Positions 14,728 to 23,369 of a DNA stretch of 45,732 bases are shown one piece after another; position 1 is the first letter of the stretch; each line of letters starts with the position of its first letter. A program made the translations under genes and the position numbers. The notes beneath the pieces are model-generated. The model worked only from the letters and a program-made list of their open reading frames with translations. It did not search any database and had not been told where the DNA came from. The DNA is from Pseudomonadota bacterium (GTDB lineage: Bacteria > Pseudomonadota > Alphaproteobacteria > Micropepsales > Micropepsaceae): NCBI GenBank assembly GCA_021808875.1, contig JAKBAU010000004.1, forward strand, positions 1 through 45,732, read 5' to 3'.

Positions 14728-16572
14728 ATGACCGAAGCTGTAGGTCAGCTCATCGCCAAAGTCGGCTTCAGCCTGATCCTGGCAGTCGTGGCCTGGACAA
14801 TGGTGGCATCGCTGACATTCTTGTTCGGTACCGGGCTCCTGCATGACTTTCCACACCCATTTTACCAATGGTGGCTCTATGCGTTGGGGGACCGTGGCAA
14901 TACGCGGGTTGATCACTGGCTCAAAATCGGCGCGGCCGTCGGCGCTGTTCCGCTGGTAATGTTTGCCATCGGTCTGGCCGTACGCTCCTATCGCGTCACG
15001 GGGGTCCCGTTGCGGCGCCCATTATTCGGCGGAGCCGTCAAATCACCACTCGCAGTGACGGATAATCATGGCCGTGCCGAGTGGATCAATATGAAAGCCG
15101 CACAAAAGCGCTTCCCGGGGCCTGACCCAGTCTATGGAGGCATTGTAGTCGGCGAAGCCTACCGCGTGGACGAAGACAAAGCGGCCAAAGAGCGGTTTGA
15201 TCCTGAAGACCCGAAAAGCTGGGGCAAAGGCGGCAAAGCGCCGCTGCTCATCGATCCCTGCCGGGAAGGACCGACACACTCGCTTATCATCGTCGGCAGC
15301 GGCGGCTATAAAACGACAACCGCGATTTCCACATTGCTGCACTGGACCGGATCCGCGATCGTCCTGGATCCCGCCGGCGAAATCGCACCCATGTTGCACG
15401 AAGCACGCGCCGCAATGGGTCAGGAGGTGTACGAGCTCGATCCTGCCACCCCTGTTGGCTTTAATGTTCTCGATTGGATCGACATTACCTCACCGATCGC
15501 TTCGACAAATATCGATTCTGTCGTGACCTGGATTTGCGGCGACCAAAAACCTGGCACGAACCGCAGCGATGATTTCTTTCAGAGCATGGGCCGCAATGTC
15601 GTGCGGTGCTTCGTGGCACACGCGCTTTACGATCCGGAAGCCCCAGAAGAGCTGAAAACACTTCGCGCCGTCCGCCGGGCTATCGCCATGCCGACCGAAC
15701 ATATTCGCAAAGTTTTGCGCGGAATCTATGAAGCCAGCCCCAGCGCCTACGCGCGCCAGCTCGCGGGCCCATTATGCGGCCTGGTTGATGAGACATTCAG
15801 CGGTGTCGTCGGCGCGGCTGCTGAGCTCACCACCTGGCTCGGCAATGAAGCCTATGCCTCGATGGTTTCCGGCAGCAGTTTTACCACGGCCGACTTGCTG
15901 AAGGGAAAGATGACCCTCTTTCTCAAAATGCCTCTGAAAGTCCTGGAAACGACACCTGGGGTAAGCCGCACTATCATTGGCGCGTTGCTCAACGCCGCCT
16001 ATGAAGCTGATGGCGACGTGAATGGGCGCGTCCTCTATCTGCTCGATGAGGCCGCCCGCCTTGGCTACATGAAAATCCTCGAGACCGCCCGCGATGCTGG
16101 CCGCAAGTATAAAATCACCCTGCAGCTCCTCTATCAATCCATCGGGCAAATCGTCGACCAATGGGGCGAACAAGGCAAAAGAGCCTGGTATGAGGGGGTG
16201 TCTTTCCGCTGCTACGCCGCCGTGCAGGATCTTGATACCGCTACCGAGTTGGAGAGCACCTTCGGCACCTATGGCGTCATGGCGAGCTCCGAAGGCACGA
16301 ACACCGGCAGTGCCGGTAAAGCACTGGAATCAGCATCCCGCTCACGCGGATCCAATGTCAGCTATCATGAAATATCTCGTCCTCTCATACGAAGGGCCGA
16401 GTTGATGCACGACGCCCGCGCGGATGAGTTGTTCGTCCTGGCGCGCAGTACCCCTCCTATGCGGTGCGGCCGGGCGATCTATTTTCGCCGGCCGGAGTTC
16501 GTAGCCAAGGTGGGGTCAAACCGGTTCTACAAGACACCCAAATTGAACAACGAGGAGAAGCACCATGTCTGA
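14728..16572 (+). CDS. virD4: VirD4/TraG-type coupling protein
   Basis: 614 residues. Two N-terminal membrane helices (GFSLILAVVAWTMVASLTFL and IGAAVGAVPLVMFAIGLAVR) anchor a cytoplasmic TraG/VirD4 ATPase. Walker A is IIVGSGGYKTTTAIS at about 188-202, with GGYKTT replacing the common GSGKT as in many TraG proteins; Walker B is VLYLLDEAARLGYM at about 434-447. LQLLYQSIGQI is another family signature. It brings the relaxase-bound strand to the channel. It follows virB11 by 12 bp. Confidence 0.94.
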   Translation: MTEAVGQLIAKVGFSLILAVVAWTMVASLTFLFGTGLLHDFPHPFYQWWLYALGDRGNTRVDHWLKIGAAVGAVPLVMFAIGLAVRSYRVTGVPLRRPLFGGAVKSPLAVTDNHGRAEWINMKAAQKRFPGPDPVYGGIVVGEAYRVDEDKAAKERFDPEDPKSWGKGGKAPLLIDPCREGPTHSLIIVGSGGYKTTTAISTLLHWTGSAIVLDPAGEIAPMLHEARAAMGQEVYELDPATPVGFNVLDWIDITSPIASTNIDSVVTWICGDQKPGTNRSDDFFQSMGRNVVRCFVAHALYDPEAPEELKTLRAVRRAIAMPTEHIRKVLRGIYEASPSAYARQLAGPLCGLVDETFSGVVGAAAELTTWLGNEAYASMVSGSSFTTADLLKGKMTLFLKMPLKVLETTPGVSRTIIGALLNAAYEADGDVNGRVLYLLDEAARLGYMKILETARDAGRKYKITLQLLYQSIGQIVDQWGEQGKRAWYEGVSFRCYAAVQDLDTATELESTFGTYGVMASSEGTNTGSAGKALESASRSRGSNVSYHEISRPLIRRAELMHDARADELFVLARSTPPMRCGRAIYFRRPEFVAKVGSNRFYKTPKLNNEEKHHV

Positions 16573-16789
16573 AATCGAGTCTGACCTCGACCGCGCGGCT
16601 GCGGCCTACTGGATGTCCGTGGCCAATAAGGCCGGGACGAACAAACCGGCGGCATTGCAACAAGCAGAAAGTCTGCTCCGCGATGCGCGCGCCGAAGCGC
16701 GCATCCCGGATAGTGCGAGCCAACCAACACTCAATAATCTAGAGGCACCGCCGCTTGACGTTCTCAAATCGCGCCGCCTGACGCGTTAG
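16565..16789 (+). CDS. Small conserved-looking protein at the end of the transfer operon
   Basis: 74 residues starting MSEIESDLDRAAAAYWMSVA and ending PPLDVLKSRRLTR. It is helical and Ala-rich with no membrane segment or signal. The ATG lies 8 bp inside the end of virD4 and has GAGGAG 9 nt upstream, so expression is coupled to virD4. Its stop overlaps the stop of the convergent relaxase gene by 4 bp. I do not recognise the family; position suggests an accessory protein of the coupling protein or relaxosome. Confidence 0.65.
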   Translation: MSEIESDLDRAAAAYWMSVANKAGTNKPAALQQAESLLRDARAEARIPDSASQPTLNNLEAPPLDVLKSRRLTR

Positions 16790-19700
16790 ATCCGCGGCCC
16801 CTTTCGGCGCACCTGCTTCTGACCCTCAACAGGCTCTGGAACGTCAGACGCGCGCCGCGCCACACCCTGCCAATATTCATGTTCCGCATCATACGAGGGC
16901 CGCTTCGCCTGCGTCAGAGCCGTCACGCGTTCGGCCATGCGCGCAATCTGATCACCATGCGCGCGGAGCTGTTCAATGATCGCAGGCAGCCGTTCCTCCA
17001 AGATACGAACAACCCGGCGATTTTGCAGCCGCTCCACCAGCCGGCTTGGGATTCGTCCCTCTGCCTTCCGTGCCTCCATGCTTTGCAGCGAGGCCTGCAC
17101 CATCCGGATTGTACCTCGACGTAAATCCGCGGCGCGCTCAATCAACGATACCGCGCTTTCCTTCTCATCCTGCCGCGATAAATTTCGTGTCACATTGGCC
17201 AGCACATCGCTCGCCGTGATCTCACGGCGGTCCCCAAGCGGGCGGCGACCAGCGACCTCAGCACGCTCCGCACCATCGGATGTCAGGATAAAACTCTGCT
17301 CACGATGCCGGCTACCGCTCGTATAAGCACCAAACGCAGTCACAAGCCGGCTGCCGCTGGGCATGGCGTGAATATGCTCAGAGACGGTCGACCCTTGAGC
17401 CGTGTGCGTCGTCAACGCGTCGCCATAAGCAAGTTGAACCCGGCCGGCATCATCGCGCAGCCGATCCCAGGGCACGAAGCCTTCCTTGCCCGAATTTGTC
17501 TGCAGGCAAAGCCCATCCTCCTGAATACGCACAACCTCAAGGACCGTGCCGTTTTGTCCGATATTGCTACTCCAGCCCGTATCGGAAAATGTCGCATTGA
17601 TGCGCTTGAACAGCCTGACGCGATCCCCTTCCGCCAGAGGCAGCGCGTAGCTGCGTTCGCCTTGAGCATCTGTTGCGGCGATCGTTATTCTGTCGGGCCC
17701 GACTTCACCGGCAGCCCGTCGACGGTCGCGAATCGCCACACTGATGTCATGGGCTTCGGCATTGGTTGGCGCGCTCACCGTGATGGTAAAATCCGGGCGG
17801 CTACGGTTCGCCTCGCGCCGCTCTTGCCAGAGGGTGGCCACCTGTTCGATGGCCTCACGATAGCCGCCCACCACCACCTGGAATGTGTCATTAGCGGCCT
17901 TGCGCCGCATGGCCTCCTCGGTCTGGCCATTGCGGAACATGAGCACCGTTTCTCGCTCGTCGGCATCCTTTTGGCGTACGGCACTGCCCAGTTCCGGAAC
18001 GGTATTGGCACCGAGGGCACGGCGCAGCAGTGCGATGACCGGGCCCGCCTCCACGGATTGCATTTGCTTCGGGTCGCCCAGCATCACAAGCTGAAACCTC
18101 GTGCGCTTTTGTAGCACAAGGATATCATTGAGCTGGCGGGTCCCCAGCAGCCCGACCTCATCCACCACCACGACCGATTTCGCATCCAACACCACCTTGC
18201 CGCGCTCAACCGCCTTCAGAAATGAGGCCACAGCCCGCGTGCGGCCCTCAATGCCGGCCTCTGCCAAATCGTTGGACTGACGCCAGGCTAGGGCAATGCC
18301 ATGAACGGTTCGTCCATCCTCAGCCCAAGCGCGCACCATGGGCTTGAGTAACGTGGTCTTGCCGGATCCAGCCACGCCAATGGCAAGCCCAATCCGGCCG
18401 CCAGTGCCCAATTTATCGATGACCGCGCGTTGCGTCCGACCATGCTCGCTTGAAAAATCCAGCTCCGGGAAGGCCCGAACCGCCGCAGCGATTTTCGCGG
18501 GCGTGAGCGCGGCGCTGCGATCGCGCCCGCTCTCGCCGGCAATCTCGATCAGCGTCCTCTCCTCGCGCTCGTCAAGGCTTGTCGTCACGGCCGTACGTTC
18601 CCGGCCCTGTGCGCCTCCGACCGTGCCCCAGATCAGCCCGGCATCCTCGCCCCGGCGCTTGATGCCGCGTTCACGGAAAGCTTGCGTCAAACTGTTCACA
18701 TCATCGGCCGACTCAATGCCGGACAGGATCAACCCCTTGGCGGCGGCAACACGCGCATCTGACCCGTCGATAACCGCGCGCCGGTCGAACTGCTTGCCGA
18801 GCAACGGCATCGCAGCCTGGTAGGCCGTTTCGAGCCGTTCGGCGCGTGACAAAACCGGCCTGATTTCGTCAGGCCGCAACACACTGCGATGAGTATATCC
18901 GATCTCCTCTGCCATCCGCCGCCAAGTGGCAACGTCGCTCACATCGTCAGATTTTGCAGCGCGCGGATCCTGCACCCCCGATTTGAGCAGGCCGATCTTT
19001 CGGTCCGCATCCAGGCTGTCCCAATCCAAACCCACGGATTGGGCATAGGCCCGCGCCGCATCTGTACCCCCGACTGTCCGCTTGCTGAAGTGCGCCGTAA
19101 CACTCGCGGGGACCGCGGCGAGGTGCGCCATCTCGTTACGAGGGTCTAAAGTGACCTCGACGCCATGGCGGCGAAGGTTATCGGCCAGATAGGCTTGGTA
19201 AAGCGCGCCCCATTCATGAATGCGCCCCTCGAGCTGAGCCAGGTCAAGCCCGCCAACCCGGCCACTGGCCGTCTGCACGACATTGAACATCGCGACATGG
19301 GTATGGACCTGCATATCACCTGGTACCCGTCCGCCGGTGCCCGTGAGGCTGAAGAGTTCAGTCGCTTCATTCCCGGCCTCGTCTCTGGTGATAACCGGCA
19401 CCGTGGGGCGCGCGGCATAATGATCAAAAGACACCCAGCCGACTGAGCCGGCTTCATAGCCGTCTTTGCCACCATCTCCTTTTCGGGCACGGCCGATCTG
19501 CTTTTCAATGATGTGAAGCACGCTCTCGATGGCGTCCGTATGTGCCTGGTGCATCATCGCGCGCTCGGCATCGGTCGGGGCGAATGCCCAGGCCACAGAA
19601 AGCGATTTCGGGGCAGAGAAGGTGAGGTCAATATAGCCGATACGCGCTTTCGACACCTCCAAGGCCGCCATATAGGAACGATCGGATAATTCACGCCCGT

Positions 19701-20517
19701 CAGCGAGACGGCCGGCAAGAATATGCGCACGTTCCTCATCCGATATCAGCTTGCCTTTAACCCCCAAAGCCTTCTCCAGGCGCACAATCGCGGAACGGGC
19801 AACCTTATCCGGGAGCATCTCACCAGCGGCAGTGCGGCCAGCAAGCATGTGTCCCAACTGAATCAGATCGGGCTTCGCCCCAGTCTTCAGTCCGAAGATT
19901 TGCGTCAACGGCAACGTCGCCGCACGCTTTTGCTTACCCTCGATCTCGAGACCGTCCGCCCGTTGGCCATTCAGCAAATACGCTACCTCGCTTGGCCGTA
20001 GCCCGCGGTCCGGGTCGATGCCTAAACGCTGCGCAAGCGCCGGGTCCATGTCACGGCGCGGCAACGCCACGGCACTGCTGTAATCGAGAGCGACCGACGC
20101 CGCCACGATGGCAGCATCCAACTCTTCACCTGTGACCGGATGACCCAGCCGGGCGAGGCAGGCCAAAGCTGCATCGCGCGTGACAAGTTCAGCACCCGCA
20201 AAAGCACCAAGCGCCTGTAGTTGCAAAGCGCCGATGTTGTCATCCGTGCCATTTGAATCCGAGGTGCTCTCGCTCAACCTGATCACCTCGTCCGCCACCA
20301 ATGCATCGAGCGCATCGCCGTCAGCAAGAAGGCCGTTTTCGGCAAGACGGCTGTATCGGCTGAATGCCGCGATGGCGGGCGTTGGTGGTGTCACGCCTTG
20401 CTCGTAATATGCCGCCATAACTGCCATCTCCGGCGGCAACGTCTGTTGCAAAAGATGTTCGGCCATATTCCGCGCTGCGCGCGGTGCACCAGCGGCGCCT
20501 GTTCGGTAGGTCAGCAT
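16786..20517 (-). CDS. MobF-type relaxase-helicase (TrwC/TraI-like)
   Basis: 1243 residues from the ATG at 20517 (MLTYRTGAAGAPRAARNMAE...), with GGAAGG upstream. The conserved adjacent tyrosines are at 37-38 (AAYYEQG), probably the nicking residues. About 230 residues follow that contain three LxGxRADGxEL-like repeats. The TrwC core then appears (GYIDLTFSAPKSLSVAWAF), with the metal site MQVHTHVAMFNVV at about 402-414. The C-terminal half is a superfamily 1 helicase: Walker A AIGVAGSGKTTLLKP at about 710-724, Walker B KSVVVVDEVGLLG and AYGDALTTHTAQGSTVSEHI. It nicks oriT, stays bound to the 5' end and unwinds DNA toward the channel. It is transcribed toward the virD4 operon. Confidence 0.92.
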   Translation of the reverse strand: MLTYRTGAAGAPRAARNMAEHLLQQTLPPEMAVMAAYYEQGVTPPTPAIAAFSRYSRLAENGLLADGDALDALVADEVIRLSESTSDSNGTDDNIGALQLQALGAFAGAELVTRDAALACLARLGHPVTGEELDAAIVAASVALDYSSAVALPRRDMDPALAQRLGIDPDRGLRPSEVAYLLNGQRADGLEIEGKQKRAATLPLTQIFGLKTGAKPDLIQLGHMLAGRTAAGEMLPDKVARSAIVRLEKALGVKGKLISDEERAHILAGRLADGRELSDRSYMAALEVSKARIGYIDLTFSAPKSLSVAWAFAPTDAERAMMHQAHTDAIESVLHIIEKQIGRARKGDGGKDGYEAGSVGWVSFDHYAARPTVPVITRDEAGNEATELFSLTGTGGRVPGDMQVHTHVAMFNVVQTASGRVGGLDLAQLEGRIHEWGALYQAYLADNLRRHGVEVTLDPRNEMAHLAAVPASVTAHFSKRTVGGTDAARAYAQSVGLDWDSLDADRKIGLLKSGVQDPRAAKSDDVSDVATWRRMAEEIGYTHRSVLRPDEIRPVLSRAERLETAYQAAMPLLGKQFDRRAVIDGSDARVAAAKGLILSGIESADDVNSLTQAFRERGIKRRGEDAGLIWGTVGGAQGRERTAVTTSLDEREERTLIEIAGESGRDRSAALTPAKIAAAVRAFPELDFSSEHGRTQRAVIDKLGTGGRIGLAIGVAGSGKTTLLKPMVRAWAEDGRTVHGIALAWRQSNDLAEAGIEGRTRAVASFLKAVERGKVVLDAKSVVVVDEVGLLGTRQLNDILVLQKRTRFQLVMLGDPKQMQSVEAGPVIALLRRALGANTVPELGSAVRQKDADERETVLMFRNGQTEEAMRRKAANDTFQVVVGGYREAIEQVATLWQERREANRSRPDFTITVSAPTNAEAHDISVAIRDRRRAAGEVGPDRITIAATDAQGERSYALPLAEGDRVRLFKRINATFSDTGWSSNIGQNGTVLEVVRIQEDGLCLQTNSGKEGFVPWDRLRDDAGRVQLAYGDALTTHTAQGSTVSEHIHAMPSGSRLVTAFGAYTSGSRHREQSFILTSDGAERAEVAGRRPLGDRREITASDVLANVTRNLSRQDEKESAVSLIERAADLRRGTIRMVQASLQSMEARKAEGRIPSRLVERLQNRRVVRILEERLPAIIEQLRAHGDQIARMAERVTALTQAKRPSYDAEHEYWQGVARRASDVPEPVEGQKQVRRKGPRI

Positions 20518-20518
20518 G

Positions 20519-20851
20519 TTACCTAACCTTCCCTGCACTTTGACCTGCCGACAGACCAATGCGGCCTATCACCTCTGCGGCAGTATCACCGGGAAGACCA
20601 TCGAGTCGGGCGGATATTGTCTGCATGTCTGCACCCATCCGCATCACCGCTTGGGTAAGTTCGTCCAAACTCTGTACAAAAGGCGACTGCGCGGCATCAT
20701 CCTTTGCCGAGGCCTCAATTTTGCTGAGCATTTCCATTTGTTGTTGCAGTGTCTCAACAACGAGGGTGAGCGCACGGTTGATTAAAGACTGCCCGGACTC
20801 GATGCTTGAGAGACGAGCTGCTATTATTTCGGCACACGGAGTTTCGGCCAT
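20519..20851 (-). CDS. Small helical protein upstream of the relaxase
   Basis: 110 residues with AGGAGA 6 nt before the ATG at 20851. Helical heptad-like sequence throughout: AARLSSIESGQSLINRALTL, VVETLQQQMEMLSKIEASAK, then QSLDELTQAVMRMGADMQTI. Only 1 nt separates its stop from the relaxase ATG, so the two are surely co-expressed. Position at the oriT side of the relaxase suggests a relaxosome accessory protein, but no known family is recognised and no DNA-binding motif is visible. Confidence 0.7.
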   Translation of the reverse strand: MAETPCAEIIAARLSSIESGQSLINRALTLVVETLQQQMEMLSKIEASAKDDAAQSPFVQSLDELTQAVMRMGADMQTISARLDGLPGDTAAEVIGRIGLSAGQSAGKVR

Positions 20852-20932
20852 GAATTTCTCCTGGCGGTCGATTTCCTCGAAATGCTCTCTCCACAGACGA
20901 GGCTACCGGGAATGGCAAAGCGCCGCAAGCAC

Positions 20933-20947
20933 GCATCCAAAGGATGC
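20933..20947. promoter_or_regulatory. Inverted repeat in the candidate oriT region
   Basis: GCATCC-AAA-GGATGC is a perfect 6-bp inverted repeat with a 3-nt loop in the 273-bp non-coding region between the divergent relaxase and TraK-like operons. MobF origins of transfer usually carry short inverted repeats beside nic. Assignment as part of oriT is inference from position. Confidence 0.4.
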
Positions 20948-21001
20948 CTTGGTCTGCTGCAGATAACCTACTTTCAAACTCCCCTGAACACGCCTTTTAC
21001 C

Positions 21002-21067
21002 GCCCCGAAATGTGCCCCTTTATGTGCCTCGAAAAGCGCCCCTAAATATGCCCCGGAATGCACCCCT
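21002..21067. repeat. Three 18-bp repeats at exact 24-bp period (oriT or centromere candidate)
   Basis: Copies lie at 21002-21019, 21026-21043 and 21050-21067, consensus GCCCCGAAATGYGCCCCT. A degenerate fourth may start near 20981. The exact 24-bp spacing (just over two helical turns) puts all copies on nearly one face of the DNA, as for iterons or protein-binding arrays. The array lies between divergent relaxase and TraK/ParA-like operons. It may be bound by the protein encoded at 21125, as an oriT element or as a parS-like centromere. Confidence 0.65.
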
Positions 21068-21124
21068 ACATGAACCTTGATTAAGTTGACCAGCAGCTGA
21101 ACGTAACGCAATTTGCGCGCACCC

Positions 21125-21613
21125 ATGCCGATGAAACGTCAACCATCCGATGCAGAGATCGATGCCCTCGCAGCAGAATTCCGCGCGCTATGGCGCACAG
21201 GCGATGTGGTCGGGCCTTGGCTTCGGAAACATGCGGTTCGGCTCCGGGAGTTGGTCCATGGTGACTGGTCCTGGGCAGCCATTGCCGCAGCCCTCACCAG
21301 GGCCGGCATCACATATCGCACGGGACGCCCTTGGTCTGCAGAAGGCTTGCGCGTCGACGTGCGACGAGCGACACGGCCGCTCAAACGATCCGTAGTCATA
21401 ATGGATACAAGTGGCACCAGCGCAACCGTTCCGCTATCAGAAAATACGGCTGCGAGCTCTACGCCAAGCGCGGTGTCACATTCGCGGATACCAGACACAC
21501 CTACCGTTCCCAGGTTCAAACCGGCCTCATTGCGGCCCTATGAACCCCCACACCCGCCAACCCCAGAAGACATCGAGGAGAGAGAGCGACAGCAAAAACG
21601 CATATTCGGATGA
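21125..21613 (+). CDS. TraK-like oriT/centromere-binding protein candidate
   Basis: 162 residues from the ATG at 21125; a second ATG at 21131 and an upstream TTG at 21113 are alternatives, none with a clear ribosome site. A helix-turn-helix-like module is readable as DWSWAAIAAALTRAGITYRT then GRPWSAEGLRVDVRRATRPL (about residues 60-100). This type of sequence occurs in TraK-like and recombinase-like DNA-binding proteins. The rest is Ser/Thr/Pro-rich and probably disordered. It is first of three genes diverging from the relaxase, like traK-traL-traM of IncP plasmids. The array at 21002-21067 lies directly upstream and is its likely target. Family by position and motif only. Confidence 0.55.
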   Translation: MPMKRQPSDAEIDALAAEFRALWRTGDVVGPWLRKHAVRLRELVHGDWSWAAIAAALTRAGITYRTGRPWSAEGLRVDVRRATRPLKRSVVIMDTSGTSATVPLSENTAASSTPSAVSHSRIPDTPTVPRFKPASLRPYEPPHPPTPEDIEERERQQKRIFG

Positions 21614-21625
21614 AAGGAATGATCA

Positions 21626-22507
21626 ATGCCGGATAACACGCCGCAATCTCCCAGCCTGCTGACGGAGAAGCCGACGGCTGCCCCGTACAAACCCGGTGCC
21701 AAACCGTTCTTGGGCAAGACTGTCGATTTCGGGGAACTGGCGCCCCAGCCGGAAGCCGAACCGACAATCGCCAAAGGCATTGACCTTGCCGGCAAACCAA
21801 AGATCGTATTCGCTGCGGGACGTGGCAAGACGGGCAAAACCACGTTGCTGCGTTGGATCGCCGAAATGTCCCTGCAACGCGTCAGCAGCCCGATCCTCGC
21901 CGATATCGACCCCAGTAATGCCAGCTTCTCGCGCTATTTCGATGACGTCGCTCGCCCGGAGACCGACAACCCGGCAGCCATTGCCCACTGGCTGCAAGAG
22001 CTGATCGAGCACTGCATCGGTGAGCGCCAATCGGCCATTGTCGATTTGGGCGGTGGTGACACCACACTGCGCTCGCTCGCGACCGAAATGCCAGGTCTGG
22101 CAGCAGCCATGGAAAGTTCAGGCGTGGCGCCGGTGATGCTCTACCTCCTTGGTACACAGGCGGAAGACCTGACCCCCGCGCTCACCCTGAGCACACGCGG
22201 CTTCACGCCAAAGGCGCAAGCCCTCGTGCTCAACGAGATTGCCATTGACGCCGGCATGACGCGCGTCAGCGCGTTCAGCCGCATCACCAATCTCCCAGGC
22301 TTCGTGCAATTGGCAAAAGCCAGTGTACCTGTATGGATGCCTCGCTTGTTCGCGGCCGAGGCAATCGAAGCGCGGCAATGCCGATTCTTCGATGCACGGG
22401 ATCGGAAGGTCACCCCTCCCCTCGGTCTATTTGACGGCGCGCGGTTGCGGGCTTGGCTGGAAGCCATGGACCACCGCTTCGCCGGCATCAGCTCATGGAT
22501 ACCGTAG
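21626..22507 (+). CDS. ParA/TraL-like P-loop ATPase
   Basis: 293 residues. A deviant Walker A motif AAGRGKTGKTTLLRWIAE (about residues 69-86, with the ParA signature Lys in KTGKTT), then ILADIDPSNASFSRYF and the Walker B-like SAIVDLGGGDTTLRSLA. This is the ParA/MinD fold seen in partition ATPases, VirC1 and IncP TraL. With a DNA-binding neighbour and a repeat array it could segregate the element or recruit the relaxosome to the cell pole. AAAGGA precedes the ATG. It is followed by an overlapping membrane-protein gene. No ParB with the usual motifs is present, which favours the TraL/VirC1 reading. Confidence 0.75.
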   Translation: MPDNTPQSPSLLTEKPTAAPYKPGAKPFLGKTVDFGELAPQPEAEPTIAKGIDLAGKPKIVFAAGRGKTGKTTLLRWIAEMSLQRVSSPILADIDPSNASFSRYFDDVARPETDNPAAIAHWLQELIEHCIGERQSAIVDLGGGDTTLRSLATEMPGLAAAMESSGVAPVMLYLLGTQAEDLTPALTLSTRGFTPKAQALVLNEIAIDAGMTRVSAFSRITNLPGFVQLAKASVPVWMPRLFAAEAIEARQCRFFDARDRKVTPPLGLFDGARLRAWLEAMDHRFAGISSWIP

Positions 22508-23142
22508 GCGCCGCCGATCGCCGAACCGATGTGCGGACAAAGCTGAACGCGGCATGCGATGCCATGCGGCGAGCGGCGTCCGCTTCGGTGCTGACAGGAG
22601 ACCCTGTCTCTGAGCAGTTACATGCCTTGGCCGCCTCCTTCGAGGCGCTCGGCGAAATTTGCGAGGTCAGTGCCAACGCGCAACTCGATATTGCCGCGAA
22701 GCTACGTGTCGAAACAGATGCGGTGGCAAACGCGGCAATTGCCCGCGTACATGCATCGGGCCTCGACATTGTTGAACAACTCACACCACGTCTGACGTCA
22801 GTTGTTGAGCAAACAAGCCGCTCACGAATGCGAACCGCTCGCCTGAGGGTTATCTTCGGCGGATTGGCGGCTTTGACGGTTGGACTGGGCTTCATCGCTT
22901 GTGTCTCTTACGCCGCCGGGTTTTCATCCGGGCGGTCACAAGGGGAACTGGCGGCGCATACAATAGCCGCGGCCATGGCCGCGGGACCAAATGCCGCAAC
23001 AGCCTGGGCGTACTTGATGGCGAACAACGACCCGGTACAAGCCCTTGCTGCCTGCAAAAAATCGATCTCTACGGATGCACAAGGCAGGCAGTTCTGCAAT
23101 TTGCCGGTCTGGCTCGAAAGGCCGACGGTTCCGCCGCAATGA
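22495..23142 (+). CDS. Membrane protein of the TraK/L-like operon (TraM position)
   Basis: 215 residues from the ATG at 22495, overlapping the ATPase gene by 13 bp. The N-terminal 120 residues are helical with coiled-coil character (SEQLHALAASFEALGEICEV, IVEQLTPRLTSVVEQTSRSR). One strong membrane helix follows (LRVIFGGLAALTVGLGFIAC VSYAAGF). The C-terminal 80 residues contain two cysteines (ALAACKKS, QFCNLPVW) and are probably periplasmic. The layout fits a plasmid membrane protein in the traM slot of an IncP-like module. No specific family is claimed. Confidence 0.65.
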   Translation: MDTVGAADRRTDVRTKLNAACDAMRRAASASVLTGDPVSEQLHALAASFEALGEICEVSANAQLDIAAKLRVETDAVANAAIARVHASGLDIVEQLTPRLTSVVEQTSRSRMRTARLRVIFGGLAALTVGLGFIACVSYAAGFSSGRSQGELAAHTIAAAMAAGPNAATAWAYLMANNDPVQALAACKKSISTDAQGRQFCNLPVWLERPTVPPQ

Positions 23143-23225
23143 TGAACGTCTCTGGATGAAACTAAGATCAATCCAAAATGAGGCGGAACTGAGCTCCGCT
23201 TTGATGACCTGCAGAACGCCTTGGC

Positions 23226-23366
23226 TCAGGGCGCCATGGTCGCAATGTCAAGGTCCTTTTTGTCCTTCATCAGAGGGGAACATCCGCCGCCGCCGACCAG
23301 AAACACGATATTCTCGGCGTTCATGGTCTGGGAAAGCGCCTGACGAGCGCTCTCGATCCCCCTAGT
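23226..23366 (-). pseudogene. Fragment of a SIR2-like protein, interrupted by a stop
   Basis: Directly after the abiEii stop, the minus strand reads GIESARQALSQTMNAENIVF, then LVGGGGCSPLMKDKKDLDIA TMAP, then TGA, then AKAFC in the same frame. NAENIVFLxGaGxS...TMAPLAK resembles the NAD-binding start of SIR2-like defence proteins. The TGA falls where a Leu would be expected, and no longer frame follows, so this is a decayed piece. Recognition is by eye and needs a search. It lies next to AbiE, consistent with a former defence cluster. Confidence 0.35.
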
Positions 23367-23369
23367 TTC

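Noticed and set aside
17305..18114. 269-codon plus-strand frame inside the relaxase gene
   Set aside because: Shadow of the relaxase-helicase; no ribosome site, low-complexity composition.
20602..20620. Third copy of the CCGACATATTGTCGG operator
   Set aside because: Only a loose resemblance (GGATATTGTCTG) inside a coding region; not palindromic.
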